A program made the position numbers and the translations under genes. A DNA stretch of 64,000 nt from CAZTPJ01 sp964614515. Lineage in GTDB: Bacteria; Planctomycetota; Phycisphaerae; Phycisphaerales; UBA1924. The stretch spans positions 1-64,000 of the forward strand of contig CAZTPJ010000006.1 of assembly GCA_964614515.1 (NCBI GenBank), given 5' to 3'. Positions 50,330 to 58,275 of the stretch are shown one piece after another (within the stretch, counting starts at the first letter, position 1; every line of letters starts with the position of its first letter). The notes below the pieces were generated by a model, which was given only the letters and a program-made list of their open reading frames with translations, ran no database searches and had not been told where the DNA came from.

Positions 50330-51385
50330 ATGAACATTCGAATCGCCATGATCGCTTTGATGTTAGTGTGCCTGCCCGTGTTGGCGCAACCCAGGGCCGA
50401 GGAGGTTGACTTTGAGGGAATCGGCGGGCTGAGGCTCAGGGGCACGCTTCTGCTGCCGGCGTCGGATGCGACGGCACGTGCGAAGTTTCCCGCGATCCTC
50501 TTGCTGCCCGGCTCGGGGCCGACGAATCGCGATGGCAATCAGCCGCCGATGCTCGTGACAAACCTGCTCAAGGATGTGGCCGAGCGCCTCGCGGCGGAGG
50601 GCGTCGCGACGTTGCGCTTCGACAAGCGGGCGACGCATGTCTACGCGAAAGAATGGCCAAAGGATGTCGAGGCAATTGATGCGTTCTTCGCGTTTGACAA
50701 GTTCGTGGGCGATGCGGCCGCGGCGCTGGCCTATCTGCAAGCGCGCGACGAGATCGACGCCTCGCGAACGGTGATTGCGGGGCATTCCGAGGGCGGGTTG
50801 ATCGCGCTGCACGTCGCGCATGATCTCGCGGGCGACAAGGGCGCGCCGATGGGGCTGATCCTGATGGGCACGGCCGGGCGACCCCTCGATGTCGTCCTGC
50901 GCGAGCAGGTCGTCGCAAACGTCGAGCGAAGCAATCCGAAGTGGGATGGCAAGGAAGCCTTCATCGCGAAACTCGACGAAGCCATCACGGCCAGCAAAGC
51001 CCGCGAACCGATCCCCGCGGACCTGCCCGCGAGTCTGCGCCCGCTGTTCAACCCCACCGTGCGATCGCTGATGTATTCATACTTCACGATTGATCCGGCC
51101 GAACTCGCGACGAAGGTGACGGGTCCGGTGTTGATCGTGCAGGGCGGGGATGATGCGCAGATTTCAGCCGAGCGCGATGCCCCGCAACTTGAAGCAGCGC
51201 TGGCGAATCGCAACAGCGCGCCGACGAAGCTCGTGGTCATCAACAAGGCCAGTCACAACTTCAAGGACACGACCGACAACCCGTTCGGCTTCACCGGGCC
51301 GGTGATGCCGGAGGTGCTTGAGGCGATCGTGGCCTGGGCGCGGGAACACATGCTCGCGGCGGCCCCGGCCATCGCTGAGCCATAG
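50330..51385 (+). CDS. Exported alpha/beta hydrolase
   Basis: The 351-residue protein has a signal peptide (MNIRIAMIALMLVCLPVLAQ) and an alpha/beta-hydrolase fold. The oxyanion region is ILLLPGSGPTNRDGNQ and the nucleophile elbow is AGHSEGGLIAL. The acid (GPVLIVQGGDDAQI) and His (NKASHNFKDT) complete the triad. It resembles the serine-aminopeptidase/acyl-esterase type of periplasmic hydrolases. Lies downstream of the small membrane protein gene with its own promoter. Confidence 0.88.
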   Translation: MNIRIAMIALMLVCLPVLAQPRAEEVDFEGIGGLRLRGTLLLPASDATARAKFPAILLLPGSGPTNRDGNQPPMLVTNLLKDVAERLAAEGVATLRFDKRATHVYAKEWPKDVEAIDAFFAFDKFVGDAAAALAYLQARDEIDASRTVIAGHSEGGLIALHVAHDLAGDKGAPMGLILMGTAGRPLDVVLREQVVANVERSNPKWDGKEAFIAKLDEAITASKAREPIPADLPASLRPLFNPTVRSLMYSYFTIDPAELATKVTGPVLIVQGGDDAQISAERDAPQLEAALANRNSAPTKLVVINKASHNFKDTTDNPFGFTGPVMPEVLEAIVAWAREHMLAAAPAIAEP

Positions 51386-51408
51386 TCTCGCGGGCGGCGC
51401 ATCGGTGG

Positions 51409-51414
51409 TACACT
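51409..51414 (+). promoter_or_regulatory. Extended -10 of the ribokinase gene, probably leaderless
   Basis: TGG then TACACT ends seven bases before the ATG at 51422; no ribosome binding site. Near-identical to the box before the GH38 gene. Confidence 0.55.
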
Positions 51415-51421
51415 CCCGTTC

Positions 51422-52408
51422 ATGCAGACTCCCGACGCCTCGGCTCGTGTGTGCGTGGTCGGGTCCATCAACATGGACATGGTGGTGCGAGCGCCGCGAC
51501 TCCCGCGAGAGGGCGAGACGATCCTGGGCGGTCCGGCCGAGACGCATCCCGGCGGCAAGGGCGCGAATCAGGCCGTGGCCGCCGCGAGAATGGGCGCAAG
51601 CGTGACGATGCTGGCGCGGATCGGTGATGATGAACACGGGCGAACGCTTCGCGCCACGCTGGCCGCGGACAACGTGAATGTCACCCATGTGCTGGCCACG
51701 GCGGGCGAGGATTCGGGCCTGGCGATGATCACCGTGGCCGAAGCGGGGCAGAACACCATCGTCGTCGTGCCTGGCGCCAACGCGCTGCTGACGCCGGCGG
51801 ATGTCGAGTCGCGCCGCGATGCGATCATGAGCGCCGATGTCCTCGTCATGCAACTTGAAGTGCCGCTGGAGACGGTGGCGCGTGCGGCCGAACTGGCGCG
51901 AGAGGCGGACGTGGCGGTGGTGCTCAACGCCGCGCCCGCCATGCCCCTGTCCCGCGAACTCCTCGCGAATGTTGACGTGCTGGTGGTCAACGAGAGCGAG
52001 GGTGCGGCCATCGCCAGCGCGGAGGTTCCCACGCATGAGCAAGCCGAGGCATCGCTGATCGAGCGCCTCGCGATGATGGGCGTGGGGACGGTGGTGCTGA
52101 CGGTGGGTTCGCGCGGGAGTTGGTTTTCGCGCGGACCCGGGCCGGGGCGACGCGCTGATCCGTTTCACGTGCAACCCATTGACACCGTCGGCGCGGGCGA
52201 TGCGTTTGTGGGTGCATTGGCGACGCGCATCGCGCACCTGCGTGCGGCCGGGGCGGATGATGATCTTGGGCTGATGGACGCGGTGTGCTGGGCGAACGCG
52301 GCCGGGGCGCTGGCGTGCCTGCGGGCGGGGGCGATACCATCGCTGCCGACACGCGCGGACGTCGTGTCGTTCCTCAGACAGGCCGGACACACGGGCGCAC
52401 ACACGTGA
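51422..52408 (+). CDS. rbsK: Ribokinase (PfkB family)
   Basis: The 328-residue protein is a PfkB sugar kinase closest to ribokinase: VVGSINMDMVVRAPRLPREG at the start, HPGGKGANQAVAAARMGA (signature 1), then DTVGAGDAFVGALATRI (signature 2), with the catalytic Asp in GAGDAF. It phosphorylates ribose or a related pentose. It overlaps the GH2 gene by 4 bp (GTGA), so the two are one operon; the sugar released by the hydrolases may feed this kinase (inference). Confidence 0.9.
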   Translation: MQTPDASARVCVVGSINMDMVVRAPRLPREGETILGGPAETHPGGKGANQAVAAARMGASVTMLARIGDDEHGRTLRATLAADNVNVTHVLATAGEDSGLAMITVAEAGQNTIVVVPGANALLTPADVESRRDAIMSADVLVMQLEVPLETVARAAELAREADVAVVLNAAPAMPLSRELLANVDVLVVNESEGAAIASAEVPTHEQAEASLIERLAMMGVGTVVLTVGSRGSWFSRGPGPGRRADPFHVQPIDTVGAGDAFVGALATRIAHLRAAGADDDLGLMDAVCWANAAGALACLRAGAIPSLPTRADVVSFLRQAGHTGAHT

Positions 52409-55320
52409 ATCAGATTGATCTCGGCGGGTTGTGGCGGATCAGGCGGGATGAGGCCGATGAGGGCCTTCGACGGCGATGGCATGAACACGCGCCGGAGGAT
52501 GGATGGATCGAGGCGCCTGTCCCGGCCGCGTGGCAACATGTCCTGGGCGCGGACTATCACGGCGTGGCGTGGTATCGCCGTCGCGTGGAGGTTCCGCGCG
52601 AGTGGCTGGATGTTCGCTCGCGCGTCTGGCTGCGGTTTGAGTCCGTCGCGACGGATTGCCGCGCTTGGGTGAACGGCGTGGAGATCGGGCGGCACGTCGG
52701 GGACCTCCTGCCGTTTCAGTTTGAAGTGCCGCGTGACGCCATAAGGGGGGGGGAGATCGAGATCATCCTCCGCGTCGATGAGATTCACGCCACACGCCCC
52801 CCGCCGGGCGTCACGCTGGAGAACGGACACATCACAAAGGGCTTTCACGATGTGCTGAGTTTGCAGCACGGCGGCGTGTGGGGGGGGGTGTCGCTGCGGA
52901 GGACGGGGGCGTTTGCGCTCGTGCCTGATGGCGCGTCGGCCCTCGGTGATCCGGCGAGTGGGCTGGTGCATGTGCGAGTCGAACTCGATGCGCGTGAGGC
53001 GTCAGGCGAGATTGAAGTGTGGGTGGAGGGGTGTGAATCGCCGGTGTGTCGCACGGGCGTGGCGCCGGGTCAGCGCGTTGTGGACGCCTCGTTCATACAT
53101 CCAACGCCGCAAGCGTGGACACCGGAGTCGCCCTCGATGGCCAAGCTCGACGTGCGCGTGATGGATGCGGGCGCAGCCCATGCCATCAGCGATCAGACGC
53201 GAGTTCGCTTCGGCTTCCGCACCGTCACCTTCGGCGGACCGAACAACCGCAACATTCTGCTCAACGGCCAGCCGATCTGCATCCGCGGCGTGCTGCATTG
53301 GGGGCATGAACCCAAACACATCGCCCCCGCGCCGCCCGCGGAACAGATCCGCGCGGAGTTCACGCGCCTCAAACAGATGGGCTTCAACTGCGTCTGCCTG
53401 TGCATGGTCTACATGTCGCGCGAGTATTACGACATCGCCGACGAGATGGGCATGTTGCTCTGGCAGGAACATCCGATCTGGAAGAGCCGCATGGACCGCG
53501 AACTCATCCCCGAGTATCAACGGCTGTGCGATGGCTTTTTCCGCCGTGATCGACGGCATCCGAGCGTGGTGATCGTCAGCGCTTCGTGCGAACATGAGCG
53601 GATTCATCCCGATCTGGCCGCGTGGTGGTGGAAGCGGTCGAAGGAGTTGCTGCCGGATCGCCTGACGCAGATTCAGACTGCCTTCATCGGCTGGACAAAT
53701 CCGCAGCAGACCGATCTGCACGATGAACATGTCTATGACAGTTGCGGCCGTTGGGCCGCGTTCCTGGAAGATTTGCAGCCGGTGCTCGATGACCTGCCGC
53801 CGCGCCCCTTCGTCATGGGCGAAACGGTGATCGGCACATCGTGGGCCGATGTCGCATCGTTCGAGGATTACCTGCCAGCCTCCTCAGGCCCGGTGGGGCA
53901 GGCGTCCCGCCTGCCAACCTCTTCTTCCGATCCGGTGGGGCGGGCGTCCCGCCTGCCTCCTCCCTGGTGGCTGCCAAAGGGCCTGCCTGAGTGCCGTGAT
54001 TTTGAAAGGCGAATCGCGCAGCGATTCGGCCACGCGACTCTCGACCGCTTCAAGCGCGACGCGGAACATTCAAACATCTTCCACCGCAAGTTCCAATCGG
54101 AACTCTTCCGGTCATGTCCACGTCACGCGGGCTGGGTGATGAATCAGATCCGCGATGTGCCGCCGGCACGGCTGGGTTTCATGGATGAACTGGATCGCTG
54201 GCGCATCTCGCCCGATCGGACGCAGGCGTGGCTGAGCGATGCACCGATCCTGCTGCGCACGCCGAAACACCTGCGCGCCTTCACGGGTCCATCACGACAG
54301 GCGTGCGGCGTGGGCGTGTCCAACTGCGGGGGGGGGGACTTCACGGGCGACATCCATCTGCGCATCTCGCCCGACGATGGACGCGAACGCGAACTGGCCG
54401 TGCGCGTGGCGTGCGGACGCGGCGATGTCGCCTTCGCAGACTTCGATCTCGCGTTGCCGTCGGTGCGCGTGCCCACGCGCGTGCATATCCGCGCCACGGC
54501 CATGAACCTGCGCGACAACGCATGGGATGTGTGGGCGCTGCCCGCGCTGGGCGATGCCCCGCCGGATGTCGTGCGACTGGAAGGGCTGCCGTTTGAACCG
54601 GCGGACGCAGTGCCGGACTTTGAAGAGCGCGCGTACAGCAGCGGCTGGGGCCTGAAGGCGACTTCGTGGCGGCCGTTGCTCCAGCATCCGGAGATGGTGC
54701 TGTTCAAGTCTCCGCTGTGGCGATTTGATGCGCCGATGATGCGCGGGACGCGCATCGTGCTGGCGCACAAACTGTTTCCGGGGCTGGTGGAGTGGATGAC
54801 GGCCGGCGGTCGCGTGGTGCTGCTCGCGAATCGTTCGCTGGCGGGGCTATCGACTCGCTTCGTGAATCTCTGGGCGCAGTGTCCGCTCATCGTCGAGGGG
54901 GGGGTGCTGGGCGCGGGCGATGGCGCGTGGGTGCGCGATGCGCTGCCGCACGATCTCACGCGACGACTGACACGCGCGATCCCCGTCGAGGCCATGCCCA
55001 TGCACGCCGGAGCCAACGCCGCGATGATCGTCGCCCCCGGCACGGCCAGCGCCCCCGCCAACGCTGACGTCGCCAACATCGCCGATCAGGTTGAGCCGAT
55101 CATCCGCCTCGTCTTCACGCACGATCGCGGCGTGCCGATGGTGATGGATGCCGCCTTCACGACGCGGGTCGGACGCGGCATGTTGATCGCGACAAGCCTG
55201 GACCACACCGAGCCGGCGGGGCAGGTTCTGCTGCATCGGATGCTTTCGTACGCGGCCGCGGATTCGTCTCGACCCTCGGCGGAACTGGATGCGAAATTGC
55301 TCGCCGCGTGGATTGAGTAA
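52405..55320 (+). CDS. GH2-type glycoside hydrolase with an in-frame family A repeat
   Basis: From the GTG at 52405 the protein has 971 residues. Domain order is GH2: sugar-binding jelly roll (LGADYHGVAWYRRRVEVP; PFQFEVPRDAI), an immunoglobulin-like domain, then the TIM barrel (LLNGQPICIRGVLHWGHEP; QMGFNCVCLCMVYMSREYY; MLLWQEHPIW; RHPSVVIVSASCEHE). The acid/base Glu is unusual: ASCEHE replaces the common GNE. The nucleophile is the Glu in PFVMGETVIGTSW. No signal peptide. Residues about 494-520 (GPVGQASRLP then DPVGRASRLPPP) are a translated family A repeat. Substrate is a beta-galactoside, mannoside or glucuronide; not resolved. Confidence 0.82.
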   Translation: MNQIDLGGLWRIRRDEADEGLRRRWHEHAPEDGWIEAPVPAAWQHVLGADYHGVAWYRRRVEVPREWLDVRSRVWLRFESVATDCRAWVNGVEIGRHVGDLLPFQFEVPRDAIRGGEIEIILRVDEIHATRPPPGVTLENGHITKGFHDVLSLQHGGVWGGVSLRRTGAFALVPDGASALGDPASGLVHVRVELDAREASGEIEVWVEGCESPVCRTGVAPGQRVVDASFIHPTPQAWTPESPSMAKLDVRVMDAGAAHAISDQTRVRFGFRTVTFGGPNNRNILLNGQPICIRGVLHWGHEPKHIAPAPPAEQIRAEFTRLKQMGFNCVCLCMVYMSREYYDIADEMGMLLWQEHPIWKSRMDRELIPEYQRLCDGFFRRDRRHPSVVIVSASCEHERIHPDLAAWWWKRSKELLPDRLTQIQTAFIGWTNPQQTDLHDEHVYDSCGRWAAFLEDLQPVLDDLPPRPFVMGETVIGTSWADVASFEDYLPASSGPVGQASRLPTSSSDPVGRASRLPPPWWLPKGLPECRDFERRIAQRFGHATLDRFKRDAEHSNIFHRKFQSELFRSCPRHAGWVMNQIRDVPPARLGFMDELDRWRISPDRTQAWLSDAPILLRTPKHLRAFTGPSRQACGVGVSNCGGGDFTGDIHLRISPDDGRERELAVRVACGRGDVAFADFDLALPSVRVPTRVHIRATAMNLRDNAWDVWALPALGDAPPDVVRLEGLPFEPADAVPDFEERAYSSGWGLKATSWRPLLQHPEMVLFKSPLWRFDAPMMRGTRIVLAHKLFPGLVEWMTAGGRVVLLANRSLAGLSTRFVNLWAQCPLIVEGGVLGAGDGAWVRDALPHDLTRRLTRAIPVEAMPMHAGANAAMIVAPGTASAPANADVANIADQVEPIIRLVFTHDRGVPMVMDAAFTTRVGRGMLIATSLDHTEPAGQVLLHRMLSYAAADSSRPSAELDAKLLAAWIE
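53889..53962 (+). repeat. Two family A units inside the GH2 gene (period 42 bp)
   Basis: CGGTGGGGCAGGCGTCCCGCC begins at 53891 and CGGTGGGGCGGGCGTCCCGCC at 53933, 42 bp apart, with a pyrimidine-rich linker CTCTTCTTCC. In frame the core reads VGQASRLP and VGRASRLP. Confidence 0.88.
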
Positions 55321-55357
55321 CGGTGCACTGCGCTCCGATTCACCGCGAGCCGGCATA

Positions 55358-55549
55358 GGAAGCCCGACCGTGAGGGAGGGCTTGGCGGCGGGGAAGTGCG
55401 CGGGAGGTGCAGGTGTTCGACGCGTCCCGCATGATGCGTGCGCAGCAGCGAGATGGTCATGCAACTGCGAAGGTGGTCGTGACGCAGGTGAGTCTTTGGA
55501 CTGCCGCGCCGTTGGCCGCTTCCAAGCCCTCCCTCACGGTCGGGCTTCC
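55358..55549. mobile_element. 192-bp segment bounded by perfect 28-bp inverted repeats
   Basis: The left arm 55358-55385 (starting GGAAGCCCGACCGTGAGG) and the right arm 55522-55549 (ending ACGGTCGGGCTTCC) are exact reverse complements over 28 bp. The 136-bp interior has no coding capacity. This is either a MITE-like element or two inverted copies of one dispersed repeat. Confidence 0.75.
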
Positions 55550-55550
55550 T

Positions 55551-55570
55551 GGGTGGCCCGCCACTCCGTG
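55551..55570 (+). repeat. Family C palindromic repeat, copy 1
   Basis: GGTGGCCCGCCACTCCGTGG: the hairpin CGCCAC/GTGGCG has a TCC loop. A second copy is in the 57.7-58.2 kb island. Confidence 0.75.
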
Positions 55571-55765
55571 GCGACCTTCGGCGTGCCAGTTCTGACGTGA
55601 TGACCGGACCCTGTCGGGTGTGTGTTGAGACTCGCCTCGGAGAGGCGAGATACCTGAGGGGGATCCAAGCGCGCGCGGGCCGCGGAGCGGGCTGCTGTGC
55701 CCCGAGCAACTTCGCGAACTCCGCGGTGATGTTCTCTTTCAATGCCGCTGGACGTGCATTCCGAA

Positions 55766-56917
55766 CTACAACCCAAAGAACCGCGCCCAGTTCCCCCATG
55801 CGAATCCTGCAACATCGTCATCGCTCCATCCGCGATCGCGCAGCGCCTCGGCAAGACGAATGAAGTCGCGCGGCTCGTCGATCCCCGCCGGCAGATGCAC
55901 GGCCGAGAATCCGCCGTCGAGATCCGATCCAAGTCCCACGGCCCGGCGATGGCCGACGATCTCGCAGATGTGTTCGACATGGGCGATGGCCTCGTCGATG
56001 CTCGGTCGCTCACCTTCGCGCAGGCCGGGGCGAATGAAGTTGGCGCACAGGTTCAGGCCGATCACGCCGCACGCCCCCCCCTTGGCTGTTCGCGCGGCGA
56101 TCTCGCGAATGTGGTCATCGCGCAGGTGGCGCTCGTTGCCCGCATCGAGGAGCGCGAGGCAGTTGGAGTGCGACGCGATCACGGGCCGATCCGTCATGCT
56201 CAAGAGTTCATCCATCGCGCGGTGCGACAGGTGCGAAACATCATGCACGACGTTCAAGGCATCCATCGCGCGAACCATGTCGCGCCCAATGGGTGTCAGG
56301 CCGCGGGGAGACGTGCGAAACTCGGCCGCGTTGCCATCGGCATAGCGCGAGCCGCGTGCCCAGGTCAGTCCGATGGCGACGACGCCGCGCTCGATCCACC
56401 ATGGAAGGTCATCGGGCGCGCGGATGACATCGGCGCCTTCAATGAGAATGCCCACACGCACGGCGGGCGGGACGCCCGCCCCACCAGGGGCATCAGTCGC
56501 GGGCGGCATGACCGCTCCATCGGACACGCGCACAGGCGAGACGCCCGTGCCACCGAGGATGGCGCTACGCGCCGGTGGCGCGGACATCTCGCCTGTACCG
56601 GTTCCCCACAGTTCAATCAACCCGCGCCCGGCCATCGCCTCATACCACGCCAACTGCCGCATGCCCGCCGCGTGCGCCCCGTCCACATCCCCCACGACAT
56701 ATTCGACTTCGGGGTATGAGGCGGCCGTGTCCGCCGCCCGCGCTTCGGTGAAAATCGTCCCCAGACACGCCCGCACGCCGCCGTGGCGCAGGGATGGAAG
56801 TGTCACGGCCGCGGGGGGATGCGGACGCGGATCGCGGAGCGCTTCGACATCGAGTTCCATGTCCCGCCCGCAGACGGCCAGGTACGCCAGGTCGAGATGG
56901 GCGTCGAACCAGTTCAC
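55766..56917 (-). CDS. Membrane dipeptidase-type peptidase (M19) with in-frame family A repeats
   Basis: The GTG at 56917 starts a 383-residue protein. M19 (renal dipeptidase) metal ligands are all present: HLD in NWFDAHLDLAYLA, the bridging Glu in VGILIEGADVI, His in VVHDVSHLSHRAM and His in VIASHSNCLAL; VGLGSDLDGGF follows. There is no signal peptide. Residues about 121-152 (GGTGVSPVRVS and GGAGVPPAVRV) are translated family A repeats placed directly before the strand with the bridging Glu. The gene converges with the GH2 gene. Likely hydrolyses dipeptides, possibly D-amino-acid containing. Confidence 0.88.
   Translation of the reverse strand: MNWFDAHLDLAYLAVCGRDMELDVEALRDPRPHPPAAVTLPSLRHGGVRACLGTIFTEARAADTAASYPEVEYVVGDVDGAHAAGMRQLAWYEAMAGRGLIELWGTGTGEMSAPPARSAILGGTGVSPVRVSDGAVMPPATDAPGGAGVPPAVRVGILIEGADVIRAPDDLPWWIERGVVAIGLTWARGSRYADGNAAEFRTSPRGLTPIGRDMVRAMDALNVVHDVSHLSHRAMDELLSMTDRPVIASHSNCLALLDAGNERHLRDDHIREIAARTAKGGACGVIGLNLCANFIRPGLREGERPSIDEAIAHVEHICEIVGHRRAVGLGSDLDGGFSAVHLPAGIDEPRDFIRLAEALRDRGWSDDDVAGFAWGNWARFFGL
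56461..56556 (-). repeat. Two family A cores inside the M19 gene
   Basis: GGCGGGCGGGACGCCCGCC lies near 56463 and GCACAGGCGAGACGCCCGTG near 56529, 69 bp (23 codons) apart. Translated on the minus strand as GGAGVPPA and GGTGVSPV. Confidence 0.88.
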
Positions 56918-57027
56918 CGGATATGCTCTGCATGTCGTGAAACCGGGTCCAGTCGAATCCGGAGAATACTGATCGGGAGGCGTCGCTCGGCATCGCCGCG
57001 CCCCGCCCGTGCCAAGAAGGAGACGCG

Positions 57028-57702
57028 ATGAACACCCTCCGACGCCTTGTCCCCCAGTCGCACATCGAACGCCGTGGCGGCATTCTGCAAGGATGCCTGA
57101 TCGTCCTGGCGATCATCGTCATTCTTGTCGGCGTCGTGCTGTTCTGGGTGTACCTGAACTGGCGATCGTGGACGGCCAACGCGCTGGTGCAGGTGACGAC
57201 GATGTCCGTGCAGGAGTTTGATCTGCCGCCGGATCAGCAACAGGCGATCATCGCCGAGGTCGAGTTGGTTGCGCAGGACTTCAAGGATAAGAAGATATCT
57301 CCGCAGGACATGGTGCGCATCATGGAAGAGGTCGGGGAGAGTCCGCTCTTTCCGATCGCGGGCGTGATCGCGGCGCAGAACAAGTACATCGAGCCGTCAA
57401 CGTTGCCCGCGGAGGAGAAGGCCGCGGCCGTGCGTTCGCTGCAGCGCTTCGCGCGTGGCGTGCATGAAAAGCAGATCCCTCGCGAAGCGATTGAGGATGT
57501 GATCAAGCCGATCGTGACGATCGATGTGGATGGCGGGTGGGAGTTCAAGGAAAGCGCGACGGATGAGGAAGTGCGTCAGTTCGCCGCGAACGCCAAGGCG
57601 CGGGCGGATGCGGTGAGCATTCCGGATGAGGCGTATGAGATCGACATCGCGGTGGAGCTGCGCAAGGCGATCGACAAGGGCCTTGGCCGTACGGGGTCGT
57701 GA
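57028..57702 (+). CDS. Single-pass membrane protein of unknown function
   Basis: AAGGAG lies seven bases before the ATG at 57028. The 224-residue protein has one membrane helix (GCLIVLAIIVILVGVVLFWVY, about 22-42) with a short basic N-terminus and a charged, mostly helical outer or periplasmic part. It contains FDLPPDQQQAIIAEVELVAQDF, reminiscent of helical heavy-metal-sensor or Spy-like repeats but without a convincing match. Divergent from the M19 gene, with 110 bp between starts. Confidence 0.65.
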   Translation: MNTLRRLVPQSHIERRGGILQGCLIVLAIIVILVGVVLFWVYLNWRSWTANALVQVTTMSVQEFDLPPDQQQAIIAEVELVAQDFKDKKISPQDMVRIMEEVGESPLFPIAGVIAAQNKYIEPSTLPAEEKAAAVRSLQRFARGVHEKQIPREAIEDVIKPIVTIDVDGGWEFKESATDEEVRQFAANAKARADAVSIPDEAYEIDIAVELRKAIDKGLGRTGS

Positions 57703-57730
57703 GGCGGGCGTGGCCGCCGGTTTCTTGTGG

Positions 57731-57771
57731 GTGGACCGCTTTTGGGTGGACCGCTCGCTCCGCGAGCGGTC
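57731..57771 (+). repeat. Family B palindromic repeat, intergenic copy
   Basis: GGGTGGACCGCTTTT is followed by GGGTGGACCGCTCGCTCC and GCGAGCGGTC. The final 23 bp (57749-57771) form a perfect palindrome with a 3-nt loop, the same as inside the DUF5682 gene. Confidence 0.88.
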
Positions 57772-58065
57772 TGCTTCTTGCCGAAGGCAACGCGCAGACT
57801 TCTATAGCGGGGCAGGGATCAATAAGGTACGTGATTTTCCGTTCATGCCGCCGGCTGGCCTTCGCCTCTCATGGCCGCCGGCGGGCCCGGTGGTGGCCGG
57901 GGGTGGCCGCCGCGCTCCGGGGCCCCACCCCCGGAAAGGCCCCCATCCTTTGCACCTCGAAGGGGTGCTCGTGGCTTCCAACGCACGAACGGCGCATCGC
58001 GCGCCACAGACGACGCTGACGCCTTCGGCGTGGAGACCTGCCTCAGTGTGGCAGGCTACCCACGA

Positions 58066-58095
58066 ACCCGCCACGGAGTGGCGGGCCACCCAAGC
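58066..58095 (-). repeat. Family C palindromic repeat, copy 2
   Basis: CCCGCCACGGAGTGGCGGGC is the reverse complement of the copy at 55.55 kb, again with the GGA/TCC loop, followed by CACCCA. Confidence 0.8.
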
Positions 58096-58275
58096 GCCCG
58101 CCACCCCGGGACTCGCCGCGCATGGGTGTCGCGAGTTTGCTATCCTTGATGTTCGGAGCCGGTAGCGGCTTTGGTCGGCCTCGTGGATCGGGTTGAGGGC
58201 GGCCCCGAGGGGGGCCGGGTTCGTCGTCCATGCGTTTCCCGGGTTTGCCGGGAATGTTCGAGAGGATCTTCAGCA

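Larger units (their letters stand above)
55321..55765. other. Repeat-containing intergenic region between convergent genes
   Basis: No gene is seen. It carries the 28-bp inverted repeat pair at 55358-55385 and 55522-55549 and a family C hairpin at about 55551-55570. Confidence 0.7.
57703..58275. other. Repeat island, no gene
   Basis: 573 bp between two plus-strand genes. It carries a family B palindrome (57749-57771) preceded by a shortened unit, a GGCCGGGGGTGGCCGCC/GGGGCCCCACCCCC region around 57895-57945, an ACGCCTTCGGCGT hairpin (58018-58030), a CCTGCC/GGCAGG hairpin (58034-58052) and a family C hairpin (about 58070-58090). The promoter of the GspE-like gene should be at its right end. 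Confidence 0.8.
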
